A stretch of 64,000 nt of DNA from Corynebacterium afermentans subsp. lipophilum (GTDB lineage Bacteria; Actinomycetota; Actinomycetes; Mycobacteriales; Mycobacteriaceae). This document shows positions 1 through 9,011 of the stretch, in pieces (the first letter of the stretch is position 1; every line of letters begins with the position of its first letter). The notes beneath the pieces are model-generated. The model was given only the letters and a program-made list of their open reading frames with translations, had not been told where the DNA came from and searched no databases. Where the stretch lies: contig NZ_CP046530.1 in assembly GCF_030408375.1 (NCBI RefSeq), positions 1,550,001-1,614,000 on the forward strand, given 5' to 3'. The position numbers and the translations under genes are program-made.

Positions 1-903
1 GAGCTCCTTCGCGTAGGCGCCCAGCAGGGTCGAGGCGAGAAGCAATTGCTTATCGACGAACCCTTCGGCCCCATCCGCACCGACCTTGACCAACGAGTAC
101 TCCACCTCGGGGTGGACAGCCAGCGCCAAGTTGGACGGCAGGGTCCACGGGGTCGTGGTCCAGGCGATAGCTGCGGCGTCGTGAAGCTCAGGGTGCTCGG
201 CCCACGTCGTTTCCGCCGCGTAGCCTGCGCGCCCACCGGTGAACGGCAAGGTGACCGTGACGGTGGGGTCCTGGCGGTCGCGGTAGGAATCGTCCAGTCG
301 GGTCTCCTGGTTAGACAGCGGAGTGTGCTCGGCCCAGGAGTACGGCAGGACGCGGAAGCCCTGGTAGATCAGGCCCTTGTCGTAGAGCTCCTTGAACGCC
401 CACATGACGGACTCCATGTACTCCGGGTCCATGGTCTTGTAGCCGTTTTCGAAGTCCACCCAGCGGGCTTGGCGGGTGACGTAGTCCTCCCACTCGCCCG
501 CGTAGTGCATGACGGACTTGGCGCAGTACTCGTTGAACTTCTCCAGGCCCATGTCCTCGATCTGGGCTTTGTCGGTGATATCGAGCTGCTTTTCCGCTTC
601 AAGCTCTGCGGGCAGGCCGTGGCAATCCCAGCCGAACACCCGCGGCACGTGGTAACCGGACATGGTGCGGAAACGCGGCACGATGTCCTTGACATAGCCG
701 GTGAGGAGATGGCCGTAGTGAGGCATGCCGTTGGCGAACGGCGGGCCGTCGTTGAACACGTACTCCTCGCAGCCCTCACGCTGATCCAGGGAAGCCTTGA
801 ACGTGCCGTCCGTGTTCCAATAATCCAGGACGACGCGCTCCATCTCTGGGAAGCGGTCGCTGCCGCCGGTCATGTCCACTTTGGGGTAAACGTTGCCAAC
901 CAT
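1..903 (-). CDS. ileS: Isoleucyl-tRNA synthetase, N-terminal part (runs off window)
   Basis: Class Ia aminoacyl-tRNA synthetase that charges tRNA-Ile in the cytoplasm. The 301 visible codons begin [20 protein letters not shown] and contain the HIGH-type ATP-binding signature as PHYGHLL near residue 58, followed by the start of the editing (CP1) region. The gene is cut by the left window edge, so the KMSKS loop is not visible. The ATG start is supported by a GAAGGAG ribosome site at 911-917. It is the last gene of the minus-strand block after wag31 but has its own T-box leader, so it is regulated by tRNA-Ile charging. Confidence 0.97.
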   Translation of the reverse strand, partial: MVGNVYPKVDMTGGSDRFPEMERVVLDYWNTDGTFKASLDQREGCEEYVFNDGPPFANGMPHYGHLLTGYVKDIVPRFRTMSGYHVPRVFGWDCHGLPAELEAEKQLDITDKAQIEDMGLEKFNEYCAKSVMHYAGEWEDYVTRQARWVDFENGYKTMDPEYMESVMWAFKELYDKGLIYQGFRVLPYSWAEHTPLSNQETRLDDSYRDRQDPTVTVTLPFTGGRAGYAAETTWAEHPELHDAAAIAWTTTPWTLPSNLALAVHPEVEYSLVKVGADGAEGFVDKQLLLASTLLGAYAKEL

Positions 904-1092
904 GACATCACTCCTTCAGCCGTGCAGGGACGCATTGCTGCGCGGTACCACCCTGCTTGGGGCGCGCGATGCGCCCCCACTTCATTGCGGTGAAGGAAGT
1001 TACGTCTTCCGTGTGTGACGTCCGGGTCTATTAAGCACAAGCCGTTCTTCCGGATACGCTCCCCGGTGATGGCCGGATCGTTGCGTGTTACG
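904..1092 (-). promoter_or_regulatory. T-box riboswitch leader of ileS (translational type)
   Basis: On the minus strand, 941-954 reads AGGGTGGTACCGCG, the near-universal T-box sequence that pairs with the uncharged tRNA acceptor end. Upstream, a very short stem I region carries GGCCATCACCGGGG, with ATC at 1068-1070 as the probable isoleucine specifier. Actinobacterial ileS leaders are known as translational T-boxes with short stem I. TCCTTCA in the leader (complement of 991-997) can pair with TGAAGGA over the ribosome site (complement of 912-918), a plausible sequestrator. Confidence 0.92.
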
Positions 1093-1095
1093 AGT

Positions 1096-1130
1096 AACGC
1101 CCAGCATCCTACAGGGATGCTGGGCGTTTG
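1096..1130 (-). terminator. Hairpin between wag31 and ileS
   Basis: A 14-bp perfect stem (1096-1109 with 1115-1128) and a 5-nt loop lie just after the wag31 stop codon. The T-tract on the minus strand is weak, so this is either an imperfect intrinsic terminator or an mRNA 3'-end stabiliser. It separates wag31 from the ileS T-box leader. Confidence 0.6.
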
Positions 1131-1144
1131 TGAAGAGCCAGGAA

Positions 1145-2110
1145 CTACTTCTCGTTCGGCGCGGTGCTGGAGCGCGACTCCAGCTCTTCCAGCTGGGATT
1201 CCAGCAGCGTCTTCAGGCGCGTGCGGTACTCGCGCTCGAAGGTGCGCAGCTCCGCGATGCGGTTCTCCAGTGCGGTCTGCTGCTGCTTCACCGTGTTCAT
1301 GATCTCGGTGTGCTTGCGCTCGGCGTCAGCCTTGAGCTTGTTCGCCTGCTCCTCAGCCTGGCGGATCTGCGCCTCGGCGCGGGAGTTTGCCTCGTTGGTG
1401 GTCTCCTCGGCCTTCTTCTGGGCGTCGGTGACCAGCTGCTTGGAGCGGGTCTCCGCGTCCTGCAGCTGGGTGCGGGAACGGGTCTGCGCGTCCTCGATCT
1501 GCTTCTTGGACTTGGACTCGGCCTCGGCGATCTCGCGCTCTGCAGCGGCACGAGCGTCGGCCAGCATGGAGGACGCCTCTGCCTGCGCGTCGCTGGTCAG
1601 GCGGTCCGCCATCTCCTGCGCGAGGCCGAGCACCTTGGCCGCCTGCACGTGGGTGTCGGCGGAGACGTCGCTGCGGGCCGGCTGGGACGCGGCAGCGGCC
1701 GGGGCGGTCGCTTGCTTCGGGGCCTTCTCGGCTTCCTCAGCCTGCTTGCGGGCCTTGGCGGCCTCGTCCTTGGCGGAGCGGGCCTCAGCTTCAGCCTTCT
1801 CCTGCGCCTGCTTCGCGGAACGCAGCTGCGACTCGAAGTCAGCGCGGACCTTCTGCTCCACCTCGCGGCGGATAGCGGCTTCGTCGACCTTCTCGGAGTC
1901 CTCGGAACGCTTCACCGGCGCTGCAGCAACTGCGTCCGTGCCACCTTCCTCAAGACGGGAACGCAGCTCGTCGTTCTCATCCTGCAGCTGCGCAAGCGTG
2001 TCCTCGACGAGGTCGAGGAACTGGTCAACCTCGTCCTCGTTGTAGCCTCGCTTGCCAATCGGCGGCTTGCTGAAAGCGACATTGTGCACGTCAGCTGGTG
2101 TCAGCGGCAT
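1145..2110 (-). CDS. wag31: DivIVA-family polar growth protein Wag31
   Basis: 321 aa polar scaffold that recruits the apical cell-wall synthesis machinery in rod-shaped actinobacteria. The N-terminus ([20 protein letters not shown], then [18 protein letters not shown]) is the conserved DivIVA membrane-binding domain. A charged linker of about residues 55-150 (rich in A, E, K) leads to a long coiled coil to the C-terminus, rich in EAE, QIEDAQ and RTQLQ heptads. PknA phosphorylates the homologue in mycobacteria. It lies downstream of yggT with a 126-nt gap that holds a candidate promoter, as expected for a gene expressed independently of the dcw operon. Confidence 0.96.
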   Translation of the reverse strand: MPLTPADVHNVAFSKPPIGKRGYNEDEVDQFLDLVEDTLAQLQDENDELRSRLEEGGTDAVAAAPVKRSEDSEKVDEAAIRREVEQKVRADFESQLRSAKQAQEKAEAEARSAKDEAAKARKQAEEAEKAPKQATAPAAAASQPARSDVSADTHVQAAKVLGLAQEMADRLTSDAQAEASSMLADARAAAEREIAEAESKSKKQIEDAQTRSRTQLQDAETRSKQLVTDAQKKAEETTNEANSRAEAQIRQAEEQANKLKADAERKHTEIMNTVKQQQTALENRIAELRTFEREYRTRLKTLLESQLEELESRSSTAPNEK

Positions 2111-2189
2111 TTGCGTTCCCTTCGATAATCGTGTGAGTACTCGCTAGCGCGAAGCATTGTTTGCTGAATTGTAACGGTTTCGCTCGACG

Positions 2190-2195
2190 AGTGTA
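2190..2195 (-). promoter_or_regulatory. Candidate -10 box of wag31
   Basis: TACACT on the minus strand fits the corynebacterial TANANT -10 pattern and would give a leader of about 75 nt before the wag31 ATG. No convincing -35 was seen. Confidence 0.4.
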
Positions 2196-2236
2196 GTCCA
2201 GCCTAGCTGTAAAGCCGGGTTAAAGCTCAAGTAAAG

Positions 2237-2548
2237 CTACTGAAGCGCCGGATTAATTAGCACGGCGCCGATGAGCATCTGAATGAGCATAAGGATGAAA
2301 AACAGGACAATGACACTCACATCCAGGCCCACCCCGCTACCGCCGAGCTTCAGCGGCGGGATAAGTTTGCGCAGCGCATTCACTGGCGGATCCGTCATCC
2401 GGAAGATGGGCTCGGCCACCATGATGAACCAGTGCGGCGGGTCGAACTGCTTGGAAAACGCCTGCACCATCTCGATGATGATGCGCACGATAACCAAAAG
2501 CGAGTACAGCCCCACAAGGGCGTAGATGATTGCTCCGAAAAGTGCCAC
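2237..2548 (-). CDS. YggT family membrane protein
   Basis: 103 aa integral membrane protein of the YggT family, with two hydrophobic segments (about residues 3-27 and 75-97) separated by the characteristic WFIMVAEPIFRMTDPPVNAL and LRKLIPPL motifs. YggT proteins are nearly always encoded between sepF and divIVA in Gram-positive dcw clusters, exactly as here. They are linked to osmotic tolerance and cell-envelope assembly, but the biochemical role is unknown. The gap to sepF is 18 nt, so they are probably co-transcribed. Confidence 0.9.
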   Translation of the reverse strand: MALFGAIIYALVGLYSLLVIVRIIIEMVQAFSKQFDPPHWFIMVAEPIFRMTDPPVNALRKLIPPLKLGGSGVGLDVSVIVLFFILMLIQMLIGAVLINPALQ

Positions 2549-2566
2549 GCCGAACCACCCTACCGG

Positions 2567-3061
2567 CTAGCGCAAGCCAGCAGCACGCTTGAGGTCGTCT
2601 TTCTCCAGGTTCGCGTTCTCCGGCACGATAGCGAACATCCGCTTGCGCGTCTCGACGCCGCGGGAGAGGTTGTGCATGCTGCCACGCAGTGCGAAGCACA
2701 GGCCAGCGGCAAAGTCCACGATGCGTTTCGCGTCGGCGGTGTCCAGGTCGGTCAGGTCCATGACCACAGCGTCGCCGTCACGGAACGGCTCGCCGATCTC
2801 CTTGGCGTCGTTGTAGTTGCGCGGCGCGGCGGTCACGATATGCGGAGTGGAGCGGTAGCTCGGGCGGATAGCTTCGCGGCCGTAATCGCGGGGGGTGGGG
2901 CGGTCCATACGGGACGGGCGCTCGGCGCGCGGGGTGCGGTCATACGCGGTAGAACCGGCGGCGCTTGAGTTGTACTGCGGGTCGTCGTAGTACGCGTCGT
3001 CCTCGGCGTTTTCCACGGGGCCGAGGCCGAAAAAGTCTTTAGCACTGTCGAAGAAGGACAT
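2567..3061 (-). CDS. sepF: Cell division protein SepF
   Basis: 164 aa membrane anchor for FtsZ, essential in actinobacteria, which lack FtsA. Residues 1-12 (MSFFDSAKDFFG) form the amphipathic membrane-binding helix. An acidic, Tyr- and Arg-rich linker follows to about residue 75. The C-terminal SepF core contains DAVVMDLTDLDTADAKRIVD and FAAGLCFALRGSMHNLS and probably binds the FtsZ C-tail (DVPDFMR, encoded nearby). It is located between yggS and yggT. Confidence 0.95.
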   Translation of the reverse strand: MSFFDSAKDFFGLGPVENAEDDAYYDDPQYNSSAAGSTAYDRTPRAERPSRMDRPTPRDYGREAIRPSYRSTPHIVTAAPRNYNDAKEIGEPFRDGDAVVMDLTDLDTADAKRIVDFAAGLCFALRGSMHNLSRGVETRKRMFAIVPENANLEKDDLKRAAGLR

Positions 3062-3099
3062 GCGGGCGGCTCCTTTTATGGGGTGATTCGCGGTGGATT

Positions 3100-3798
3100 T
3101 CAGACTACGGGCCGGGGCCCGAGGAGGGCTGTTCCGACACGCACGATATCGGATCCGCAGGCGATGGCGTCGACGAAATCGCCGCTCATACCTGCGGAAA
3201 GTCTCAAGTTGCGGTTGAGCTTGGCGGCGTAGTCATCTGTCAACGAGCGCGCCTGAGTAAACACCTCGCGCGGCTGCGAATCCAGCGGCGGCACGACCAT
3301 GAAGCCGGCCATTTCAAGGTGCTCGGATTCCTCCACAGCTTCCACGATTGCGGGCACGTCGTCGAGGTGTGCGCCGCCGCGGGCAGAGTCGCCGTCGTAA
3401 GACAGCTGCACCATGCACGGCAGGATCTTGCCTGTGCGATCGCCGCGCTCGAGCGCGAGCGCCATGCCTCGGTCGAGCCCGTGGGCCAACTTGAGCGAAT
3501 CCAGCGAGTGCACCTCGGAGGCCCAGCGCGCCACCCAGTTGGCCTTCTTGGATTGAATCTGGCCGATCATGGCGATGCCGCAGCGGCCTTCAAGCTCGGC
3601 AGCCTTGTCGCGGGCTTCTTGCTCGCGGTTCTCCCCCACCAGCGCGATGCCGAGCGAAGCGAGTTCTTCGATGCGTTCTACCGGGTGGAACTTCGTCACC
3701 GGCAGCAGTGCCACGCTGCCTTCTTCGCGGCCGGCGGCACGCTCCGCGTCGCGGATCTGTTGGCGGACAGTGTCGAGGTTTCTTGCGAGATCAGACAT
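3100..3798 (-). CDS. YggS family PLP-binding protein (PLP homeostasis)
   Basis: 232 aa single-domain PLP-binding alanine-racemase-like barrel protein (YggS/PROSC/YlmE). The PLP lysine is K36 in LLPVTKFHPVE, followed by GENREQEARDKA, then IGQIQSKK, SLDS, and GMSGDFVDAIACGSDIVRVG near the C-terminus that binds the PLP phosphate. It has no known catalytic activity and keeps free PLP and amino-acid pools in balance. The start overlaps the 3' end of pgeF by 8 nt, indicating translational coupling inside the dcw cluster. Confidence 0.93.
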   Translation of the reverse strand: MSDLARNLDTVRQQIRDAERAAGREEGSVALLPVTKFHPVERIEELASLGIALVGENREQEARDKAAELEGRCGIAMIGQIQSKKANWVARWASEVHSLDSLKLAHGLDRGMALALERGDRTGKILPCMVQLSYDGDSARGGAHLDDVPAIVEAVEESEHLEMAGFMVVPPLDSQPREVFTQARSLTDDYAAKLNRNLRLSAGMSGDFVDAIACGSDIVRVGTALLGPRPVV

Positions 3799-4516
3799 TA
3801 GGCATCCAAATTACGCCAGCCTGCCGCCCGGTTACACCTTCTCGTCGGTGGGAGAAGAAATCCTTGTCGGTGATGGTGTCGCGCGGATCCGCGTCGATGT
3901 GGGTCACGCCCAGGCAAAGCAGCTGGCGCACCAGCCCGGCGCGCACGTCGATGCCTGGGGTGCCCTTCTTTGTGCGGGTGCGGGAGCCGGGCAAATGCTT
4001 CTCGACGTCTAAAGCCATCCCCTCCGGGACCTCATACGACTCCCCGGCGGCGGCCGGCCCCAGCAGCACTTGAATGCGCGAGGGCTCGGCGCCAAGTTCC
4101 ACCATCGCCTCGACGGTGTTTTTCACGATTCCGTTGCGCGCGCCCATGCGCCCCGCGTGCGCCGCGCCGATAACGCCGGCGGTGTGGTCGGACAGCAAAA
4201 CCGGGGTGCAATCCGCCACGAGCACGCACAGGGCCAGGTTCTTTTGCCTGGTGACGAGGGCATCGGTGGCTTCCACGGGGGTGGCCGAAAGTCCGTCGAC
4301 AAGTGTGACGGTGTTGGTGTGCAGCTGCTCCATCCACACGAAGCGCTCCTCGGGCAGGCCGAGCACTTCAGCGAGCCTGGCGCGGTTCGCGGCGACGTCA
4401 GAGGCGTCGTCGCCGACGTGGGTGCCAAGGTTGAACGAGTCGTAAGGGGCAGCAGAAACCCCGCCCGCACGGGAAGTGAACACCATGCGGACGGGGCGAG
4501 TGGAAAGATCTGGCAT
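3791..4516 (-). CDS. pgeF: Polyphenol oxidase / peptidoglycan editing factor family (YfiH/PgeF)
   Basis: 241 aa member of the YfiH (DUF152, 'laccase domain') family. The metal-ligand regions are visible: FVWMEQLHTNTV, VLVADCTPVLL and GAAHAGRMGARNGIV, plus a C-terminal segment with DPRDTITDKDFFSHRREG. The family has been reported both as an editing enzyme that prevents mis-incorporation of L-Ser in peptidoglycan precursors (PgeF) and as a purine-nucleoside-processing enzyme; the sequence does not decide between them. Its position directly after ftsZ is standard in actinobacteria and favours a cell-wall quality role. Confidence 0.88.
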   Translation of the reverse strand: MPDLSTRPVRMVFTSRAGGVSAAPYDSFNLGTHVGDDASDVAANRARLAEVLGLPEERFVWMEQLHTNTVTLVDGLSATPVEATDALVTRQKNLALCVLVADCTPVLLSDHTAGVIGAAHAGRMGARNGIVKNTVEAMVELGAEPSRIQVLLGPAAAGESYEVPEGMALDVEKHLPGSRTRTKKGTPGIDVRAGLVRQLLCLGVTHIDADPRDTITDKDFFSHRREGVTGRQAGVIWMPNV

Positions 4517-4530
4517 GCCTGCCAGCTTAA

Positions 4531-5721
4531 CTAGCGCATGAAGTCCGGCACATCGACGTCATCGAAACCGCCGTCAAAGCCGCCGTCGCGGGGCTCGCGA
4601 GGCTCGCGGGGCTCACGGTCGCGCTCGGTGAACAGGCCGCTGCGGGTGGACGGCTCGTAGCGGTGGCGCGGCTGGTACTCCTCTTTCTTTGCCGGCTCGG
4701 CCTCGACGACCTTGGTGGAGGTCTGCTCCGGCTGCGGTGCTTCCTGTTCCACCGGCTCAGCCGTGCGGGCGTTGGCCTTCTCGTCGAAACCGGTGGCGAT
4801 GATGGTCACGCGGACCTCGTCGCCCAGGTTGTCGTCGATAATCGTGCCGAAGATGATGTTGGCGTCCTCGTCGGCCTTTTCCTCCACGATGGAGGCCGCG
4901 TTGTTGACCTCCATCAGGCCCAGGTCGGAGCCGCCGGCGACGGAGATGAGCACACCCTTGGCACCCTCCATGGTGGTTTCCAGCAGCGGGGAGTTGATGG
5001 CCTGCTCGGTAGCCGTCATCACGCGGTTGTCGCCGCGGGCGGAACCGACGCCCATCAGCGCGGAGCCGGCGTCGGCCATGACGGAGCGCACGTCCGCGAA
5101 GTCGACGTTGATCATGCCCGGGATGGTGATGAGGTTGGTGATGCCCTGAACACCGTTGTAGAGCACCTCATCCGCCGCACGGAAGGCCTCCATCATGGAC
5201 AGCTCGGCGTCGCCCAGCTGCAGCAGGCGGTCGTTCGGGATGACGATGACCGTGTCGCAGACTTCCTTGAGGTTCTCGATGCCCTCGAGCGCCTGCCGGG
5301 TGCGGCGCTTGCCTTCGAAGGTGAACGGGCGGGTGACCACGCCGATGGTCAGCGCGCCCATCTTCTTGGCAATGCCGGCGACCACCGGGGCGGCGCCGGT
5401 GCCGGTGCCGCCACCCTCGCCAGCGGTGACGAAGACCATGTCGGAGCCCTTCAGGGACTCCTCGATCTCTTGCTTGTGATCCTCGGCCGAGGTGCGGCCA
5501 ACCTCAGGGTTCGCGCCCGCGCCGAGGCCGCGGGTCGCCTCGCGCCCGATGTCGAGCTTCGTGTCGGCATCAGTGAACAGCAGTGCCTGGGAATCGGTGT
5601 TTATCGCGACAAACTCGACGCCCTTGAGGCCTTCCTCGATCATCCGGTTGACGGCGTTGACACCGCCGCCGCCGACACCGACGACGCGGATCATGGCGAG
5701 GTAGTTGGCGGGAGAGGTCAT
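4531..5721 (-). CDS. ftsZ: Cell division GTPase FtsZ
   Basis: 396 aa tubulin-like GTPase that forms the Z ring. The GTP signature GGGTGTG is at residues 103-109, with the nucleotide-binding VGVGGGG at 15-21, the NTDSQAL loop, and PNDRLL in the T6 region. A linker containing [20 protein letters not shown] ends in the conserved DVPDFMR tail, the probable SepF/FtsW docking peptide. The ATG at 5721 ([15 protein letters not shown]) is chosen because AAAGGCGAG lies upstream at good spacing. An in-frame extension of 16 codons to 5769 exists but has no ribosome site. A long perfect inverted repeat lies between ftsQ and ftsZ. Confidence 0.98.
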   Translation of the reverse strand: MTSPANYLAMIRVVGVGGGGVNAVNRMIEEGLKGVEFVAINTDSQALLFTDADTKLDIGREATRGLGAGANPEVGRTSAEDHKQEIEESLKGSDMVFVTAGEGGGTGTGAAPVVAGIAKKMGALTIGVVTRPFTFEGKRRTRQALEGIENLKEVCDTVIVIPNDRLLQLGDAELSMMEAFRAADEVLYNGVQGITNLITIPGMINVDFADVRSVMADAGSALMGVGSARGDNRVMTATEQAINSPLLETTMEGAKGVLISVAGGSDLGLMEVNNAASIVEEKADEDANIIFGTIIDDNLGDEVRVTIIATGFDEKANARTAEPVEQEAPQPEQTSTKVVEAEPAKKEEYQPRHRYEPSTRSGLFTERDREPREPREPRDGGFDGGFDDVDVPDFMR

Positions 5722-5811
5722 AGTGGTGGTCTCGCCTTTCACAAGTTGGTTTTTGAAGTTGCTTCCCATCTTGTGCGAAAGTGCGCGGTTTTTTGTTTTC
5801 TGGGTCGGCGT

Positions 5812-5846
5812 GTCACAACCCTAAACCTGTACTTTAGGGTTGTGAC
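5812..5846. repeat. Perfect 14-bp inverted repeat upstream of ftsZ
   Basis: GTCACAACCCTAAA (5812-5825) and TTTAGGGTTGTGAC (5833-5846) are exact inverted copies separated by 7 nt. The element sits in the 133-nt ftsQ-ftsZ gap, about 90 nt before the ftsZ start. It is not followed by a T-tract in the direction of transcription, so it is more likely an operator or a 5'-UTR hairpin than a terminator. Confidence 0.8.
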
Positions 5847-5854
5847 CTGCGGTT

Positions 5855-6502
5855 TTAGCGCGAAGTGACCAGCTCCGGGTTGGAAATGTTGAATGTTTTT
5901 CCGTCCAGCTGCAGCACCGTCTCAAGCGCAAGCGCCTTGTTCCGGTTGTCCTCGGACGCGCCCCACGTAACTGTCCTGTCACCGTCGAGCTTGAGCACGA
6001 AACTGTGGTCCCCGTCGCGGGTTAGTTCGCGGACCTGTGGGCGGGCCACGTCCGTGATCGCGGAGGCCACCTCCACTGCCTTGGGCAGCTGCTCTTCGCT
6101 GATGCCGACGAGCTGCACGGCCCCCACCGGCGGCTGGGCCACAACGAAATCCTTGCCCTCACTGTTGATCAGGTGCGGCTCGCCGCCCTGGTCGATCCAA
6201 GCCACCGGGGTGTGCTCCACCACCGTGACATCCACCGCGTTGGGCCAGTTGCGCTTCACCGTCACCGAGTCCACCCACGGGTTGGCGGCCACGTCCTGGG
6301 CGGCCCTGCGCACATCGACCCGCCCCATCGGGGTGCCCGTCTCCACGCCGGAAAGCGATTTCACCTCCTCGGCAGGCAGGTTCACCGCCCCCTCGACGTT
6401 GACGTCGTCGACGGGCATGGCCGGGGTAAACGGGAGCACCGCCACAACCGCGAGCACAAGTGCGACGCAGCCGGCGACAATCGCGATGGCGCGGCGCGAC
6501 AT
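5855..6502 (-). CDS. ftsQ: Cell division protein FtsQ
   Basis: 215 aa bitopic divisome protein linking FtsL/FtsB-type proteins to FtsW/FtsI. A short cytoplasmic tail (MSRRAIA) precedes one membrane helix (about residues 4-25). The extracytoplasmic POTRA domain follows (VDDVNVEGAVNLPAEEV), then the FtsQ beta domain with PNAVDVTVVEHTPVAWI. The ATG at 6502 is chosen because it begins one base past the murC stop at 6504; an upstream in-frame start would lie inside murC and add a charged 13-residue tail. The length is normal for corynebacteria. Confidence 0.92.
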   Translation of the reverse strand: MSRRAIAIVAGCVALVLAVVAVLPFTPAMPVDDVNVEGAVNLPAEEVKSLSGVETGTPMGRVDVRRAAQDVAANPWVDSVTVKRNWPNAVDVTVVEHTPVAWIDQGGEPHLINSEGKDFVVAQPPVGAVQLVGISEEQLPKAVEVASAITDVARPQVRELTRDGDHSFVLKLDGDRTVTWGASEDNRNKALALETVLQLDGKTFNISNPELVTSR

Positions 6503-6503
6503 G

Positions 6504-7925
6504 CTACGCCTCCTGCAGGGCGGCGAGGATCTCGTCCGCAAGCATGGTCACACTGCCCGCGCCCATGGTCAGCACCAGGTCGCCGGGTTTCACTAGCGAC
6601 GCCACGGTCGAGGGCGCCGCCGAGAAGTCCGGCTCCAGATGCACCGGCACGGTCATCTTCTCGGCGATGATCCGGGAAGTCACACCCTCCACCGGCGTTT
6701 CACGGGCGGCGAAAATGTCCAGCAGCACGCAGTCGTCGCTCAGCGAAAGCGCTTCGGCGAACTCTTCGGCGAATTCCTGGGTCCGCGAGTACAGGTGGGG
6801 CTGGAAACAGACCACCACGCGGGCGCCGCTGCCCTCGGCCTCAACCTTGTCGCGCGCGGCGGTGAGCACGGCGTCGACTTCCGTCGGGTGGTGGGCGTAG
6901 TCGTCGTAGACGCGGGTTCCGCCCACCTCGCCCTTGAACTCGAAGCGTCGGCGCACGCCGGTGAACTCGCTCAGCCCTTGGGCGAGTTTCTCCGGGGCGG
7001 CGCCCACGAGCGCCCCCGCAAGCAGCGCGGCCGCGGAGTTGAGCACCATGTGGCGGCCCGGAATCGCCAGCGTGTACAACACGTCGCCGGAGATGCGGTC
7101 GGTGCGAAGCTGCACCTCGACCACGGTGTGCTCGCCCTCTTGGCGCTCGTTGGTGACCACGGCGCCTGCCGGGATCTTCGGGTGGCGCGCGGCTGCCTCC
7201 GCGGTGCCGTATCCGGTAACCGTCAGGCCGCGCTCCAGGGCGCGTTCGCCGCAGGCGGCGGCGTTGTCGTCGTCGAGGCAGACAACCACGTGCTTGGCAA
7301 TGTCCGCGAAGTCATCGAAGACCTGGAAGTACTTCTCGCGGGTGCCGTAGAAATCCAGGTGGTCCGGTTCGATGTTGGTGATCACCGCGACGTCCGGCGA
7401 GTAGCGCAGCAGCGAGGCGTCGGACTCGTCGGCCTCCGCCACGAACACGACGCCGTGGCCATGGTGCGCGTTGGTGCCGGCCCGGTTGAGCTGGCCGCCG
7501 ATGGCAAACGAGGGGTCCTCCCCCGCCGCCTGCAGCGCCACCACCGCCATCGAAGTCGTGGACGTCTTGCCGTGCGTGCCCGCGAGCAGCAGCTGGGTCG
7601 ATCCCTCCATCAGCTCCGCAAGCAGGTCGGAGCGGCGCAGCAGCGGAATGCCTTCACGCTTGGCGCGCACCAGCTCCGGGTTGTCCTGCGGGATCGCGGC
7701 GAAGCTGGTCACCACTGCGGTGGGCAACTCGCCGGACAGCTCCAGGTTGGCCTCTGCGTGGCCGAGCGCGACCTTGGCGCCCTTGGCTTTCAGCGCGCGC
7801 ACCGGGCGGGAGTCCTTGGCGTCGGAACCGGTCACGGTGGCGCCGCGGTCCAACAGGATGTGCGCCACGCCGGACATGCCGGACCCGCCGATGCCGATGA
7901 GGTGGACTCGGGAGAGATCTGTCAT
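6504..7925 (-). CDS. murC: UDP-N-acetylmuramate--L-alanine ligase
   Basis: 473 aa cytoplasmic Mur ligase that adds L-Ala to UDP-MurNAc using ATP. The N-terminal Rossmann domain has [12 protein letters not shown]. The ATP P-loop GTHGKTS is at residues 116-122, followed by [19 protein letters not shown] and the C-terminal [11 protein letters not shown] and QPHLYSRT motifs typical of MurC. The start overlaps the murG stop (ATGA), implying translational coupling. As in other actinobacteria, no ddl or murB gene follows in the cluster. Confidence 0.97.
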   Translation of the reverse strand: MTDLSRVHLIGIGGSGMSGVAHILLDRGATVTGSDAKDSRPVRALKAKGAKVALGHAEANLELSGELPTAVVTSFAAIPQDNPELVRAKREGIPLLRRSDLLAELMEGSTQLLLAGTHGKTSTTSMAVVALQAAGEDPSFAIGGQLNRAGTNAHHGHGVVFVAEADESDASLLRYSPDVAVITNIEPDHLDFYGTREKYFQVFDDFADIAKHVVVCLDDDNAAACGERALERGLTVTGYGTAEAAARHPKIPAGAVVTNERQEGEHTVVEVQLRTDRISGDVLYTLAIPGRHMVLNSAAALLAGALVGAAPEKLAQGLSEFTGVRRRFEFKGEVGGTRVYDDYAHHPTEVDAVLTAARDKVEAEGSGARVVVCFQPHLYSRTQEFAEEFAEALSLSDDCVLLDIFAARETPVEGVTSRIIAEKMTVPVHLEPDFSAAPSTVASLVKPGDLVLTMGAGSVTMLADEILAALQEA

Positions 7926-9004
7926 TTTGTGTCCTTTCCAGCAGACGCGGCGATGCGCGCGGCAAGGTCCTCGGCAACACTGCCAGCGCCCGAATCCTCG
8001 AGCGCCGCGCGCATTGTCGCGCGAGCCTCTGGTGCAACCAGGGGCAGCAGCTTATCGACGAGCACGTCGCCGCTCAGCGCCGCATCGTCGATACGCAGGG
8101 CCGCCCCGGCGTCGACGAGGTGGGCGGAGTTGAGTCCTTGCTCGCCGTTGCCGTGTGGCAGGGGGATGTAGATGGCGGGGATGCCGGCGGCTGAGTTTTC
8201 CGCGACCGTCATCGCGCCGGAGCGGCACACGACCACGTCGGCGACGGCGTAGGCGGCCTCCATGTCGTCGATGTAGGGCACGGCCGTGTAGTGGTCGTGC
8301 GCTGCGGGCGCGTCGTTTTTGCGGCCGTAGGCGTGCAGGATCTGAAACCCCGCGCCGGTGAGCCGCTCGACGGCGTCTGCCAGTGCAGCGTTGATGCTCA
8401 CCGCGCCTTGGGAGCCGCCGGTGACCAGAATGGTCGGGCGGCCCTCCTGAAGGTTCCACGTGCGCAGGCCCCGCTCGCGCTTCGCGCCGTCCGGGTCCAC
8501 GCCCACGCCGGGGCGCACTGGCACGCCGACGACCTCGCCGTCCATGCCGGAATTCGGCACCGCGTTGAACCCGGTGCCGCCAATTTTGACGCCCAACTTG
8601 TTGGCCATGCCGGCCAGCGCGTTGGTCTCCAGCACGAAAAACGGCAGGCCCAGCTGCTTCGCGGCCAGGTACGCCGGGCCGGAGACGTAGCCGCCGGTGC
8701 CGAAGACGGCGGCAGCGCCGCAGCGCTTCATCGCCTGCTTTGCCTGGCGCACACTGCGTGCCAGCTTGAACGGCACGGACACGAGCTTCCACGGCTTTTT
8801 GCGCGGGATCGGCACCGGGTCGATCAGGGAGAGCTCGAATCCGCGGGCCGGCACGATGGTGGTTTCAAGGCCGCGTTCGGTGCCGAGGGCGACAACGTTG
8901 GCCCCGTAGGCGTCGCGAAGCACCTCCGCGACTGCGAGGGCGGGCTCGATGTGGCCCGCGGTGCCGCCGCCTGCGATGACGACGCTGAAGTTCTGGGAAG
9001 TCAT
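7922..9004 (-). CDS. murG: UDP-GlcNAc--MurNAc-pentapeptide-PP-undecaprenol GlcNAc transferase
   Basis: 360 aa GT28 glycosyltransferase, peripheral on the inner membrane face, that converts lipid I to lipid II. The glycine-rich loop [16 protein letters not shown] is at the N-terminus, with the central [12 protein letters not shown] motif and the C-terminal UDP-GlcNAc pocket [19 protein letters not shown] followed by [16 protein letters not shown] lies just before the ATG. It lies between ftsW and murC, overlapping murC by 4 nt. Confidence 0.97.
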   Translation of the reverse strand: MTSQNFSVVIAGGGTAGHIEPALAVAEVLRDAYGANVVALGTERGLETTIVPARGFELSLIDPVPIPRKKPWKLVSVPFKLARSVRQAKQAMKRCGAAAVFGTGGYVSGPAYLAAKQLGLPFFVLETNALAGMANKLGVKIGGTGFNAVPNSGMDGEVVGVPVRPGVGVDPDGAKRERGLRTWNLQEGRPTILVTGGSQGAVSINAALADAVERLTGAGFQILHAYGRKNDAPAAHDHYTAVPYIDDMEAAYAVADVVVCRSGAMTVAENSAAGIPAIYIPLPHGNGEQGLNSAHLVDAGAALRIDDAALSGDVLVDKLLPLVAPEARATMRAALEDSGAGSVAEDLAARIAASAGKDTK

Positions 9005-9011
9005 TGCTCTC

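Noticed and set aside
46..993. 315-codon plus-strand frame at the left end
   Set aside because: It lies antisense to ileS and its T-box leader, both well supported.
6639..8171. 510-codon plus-strand frame opposite murC
   Set aside because: Shadow of murC; His- and Val-rich low-complexity translation with no recognisable domain.
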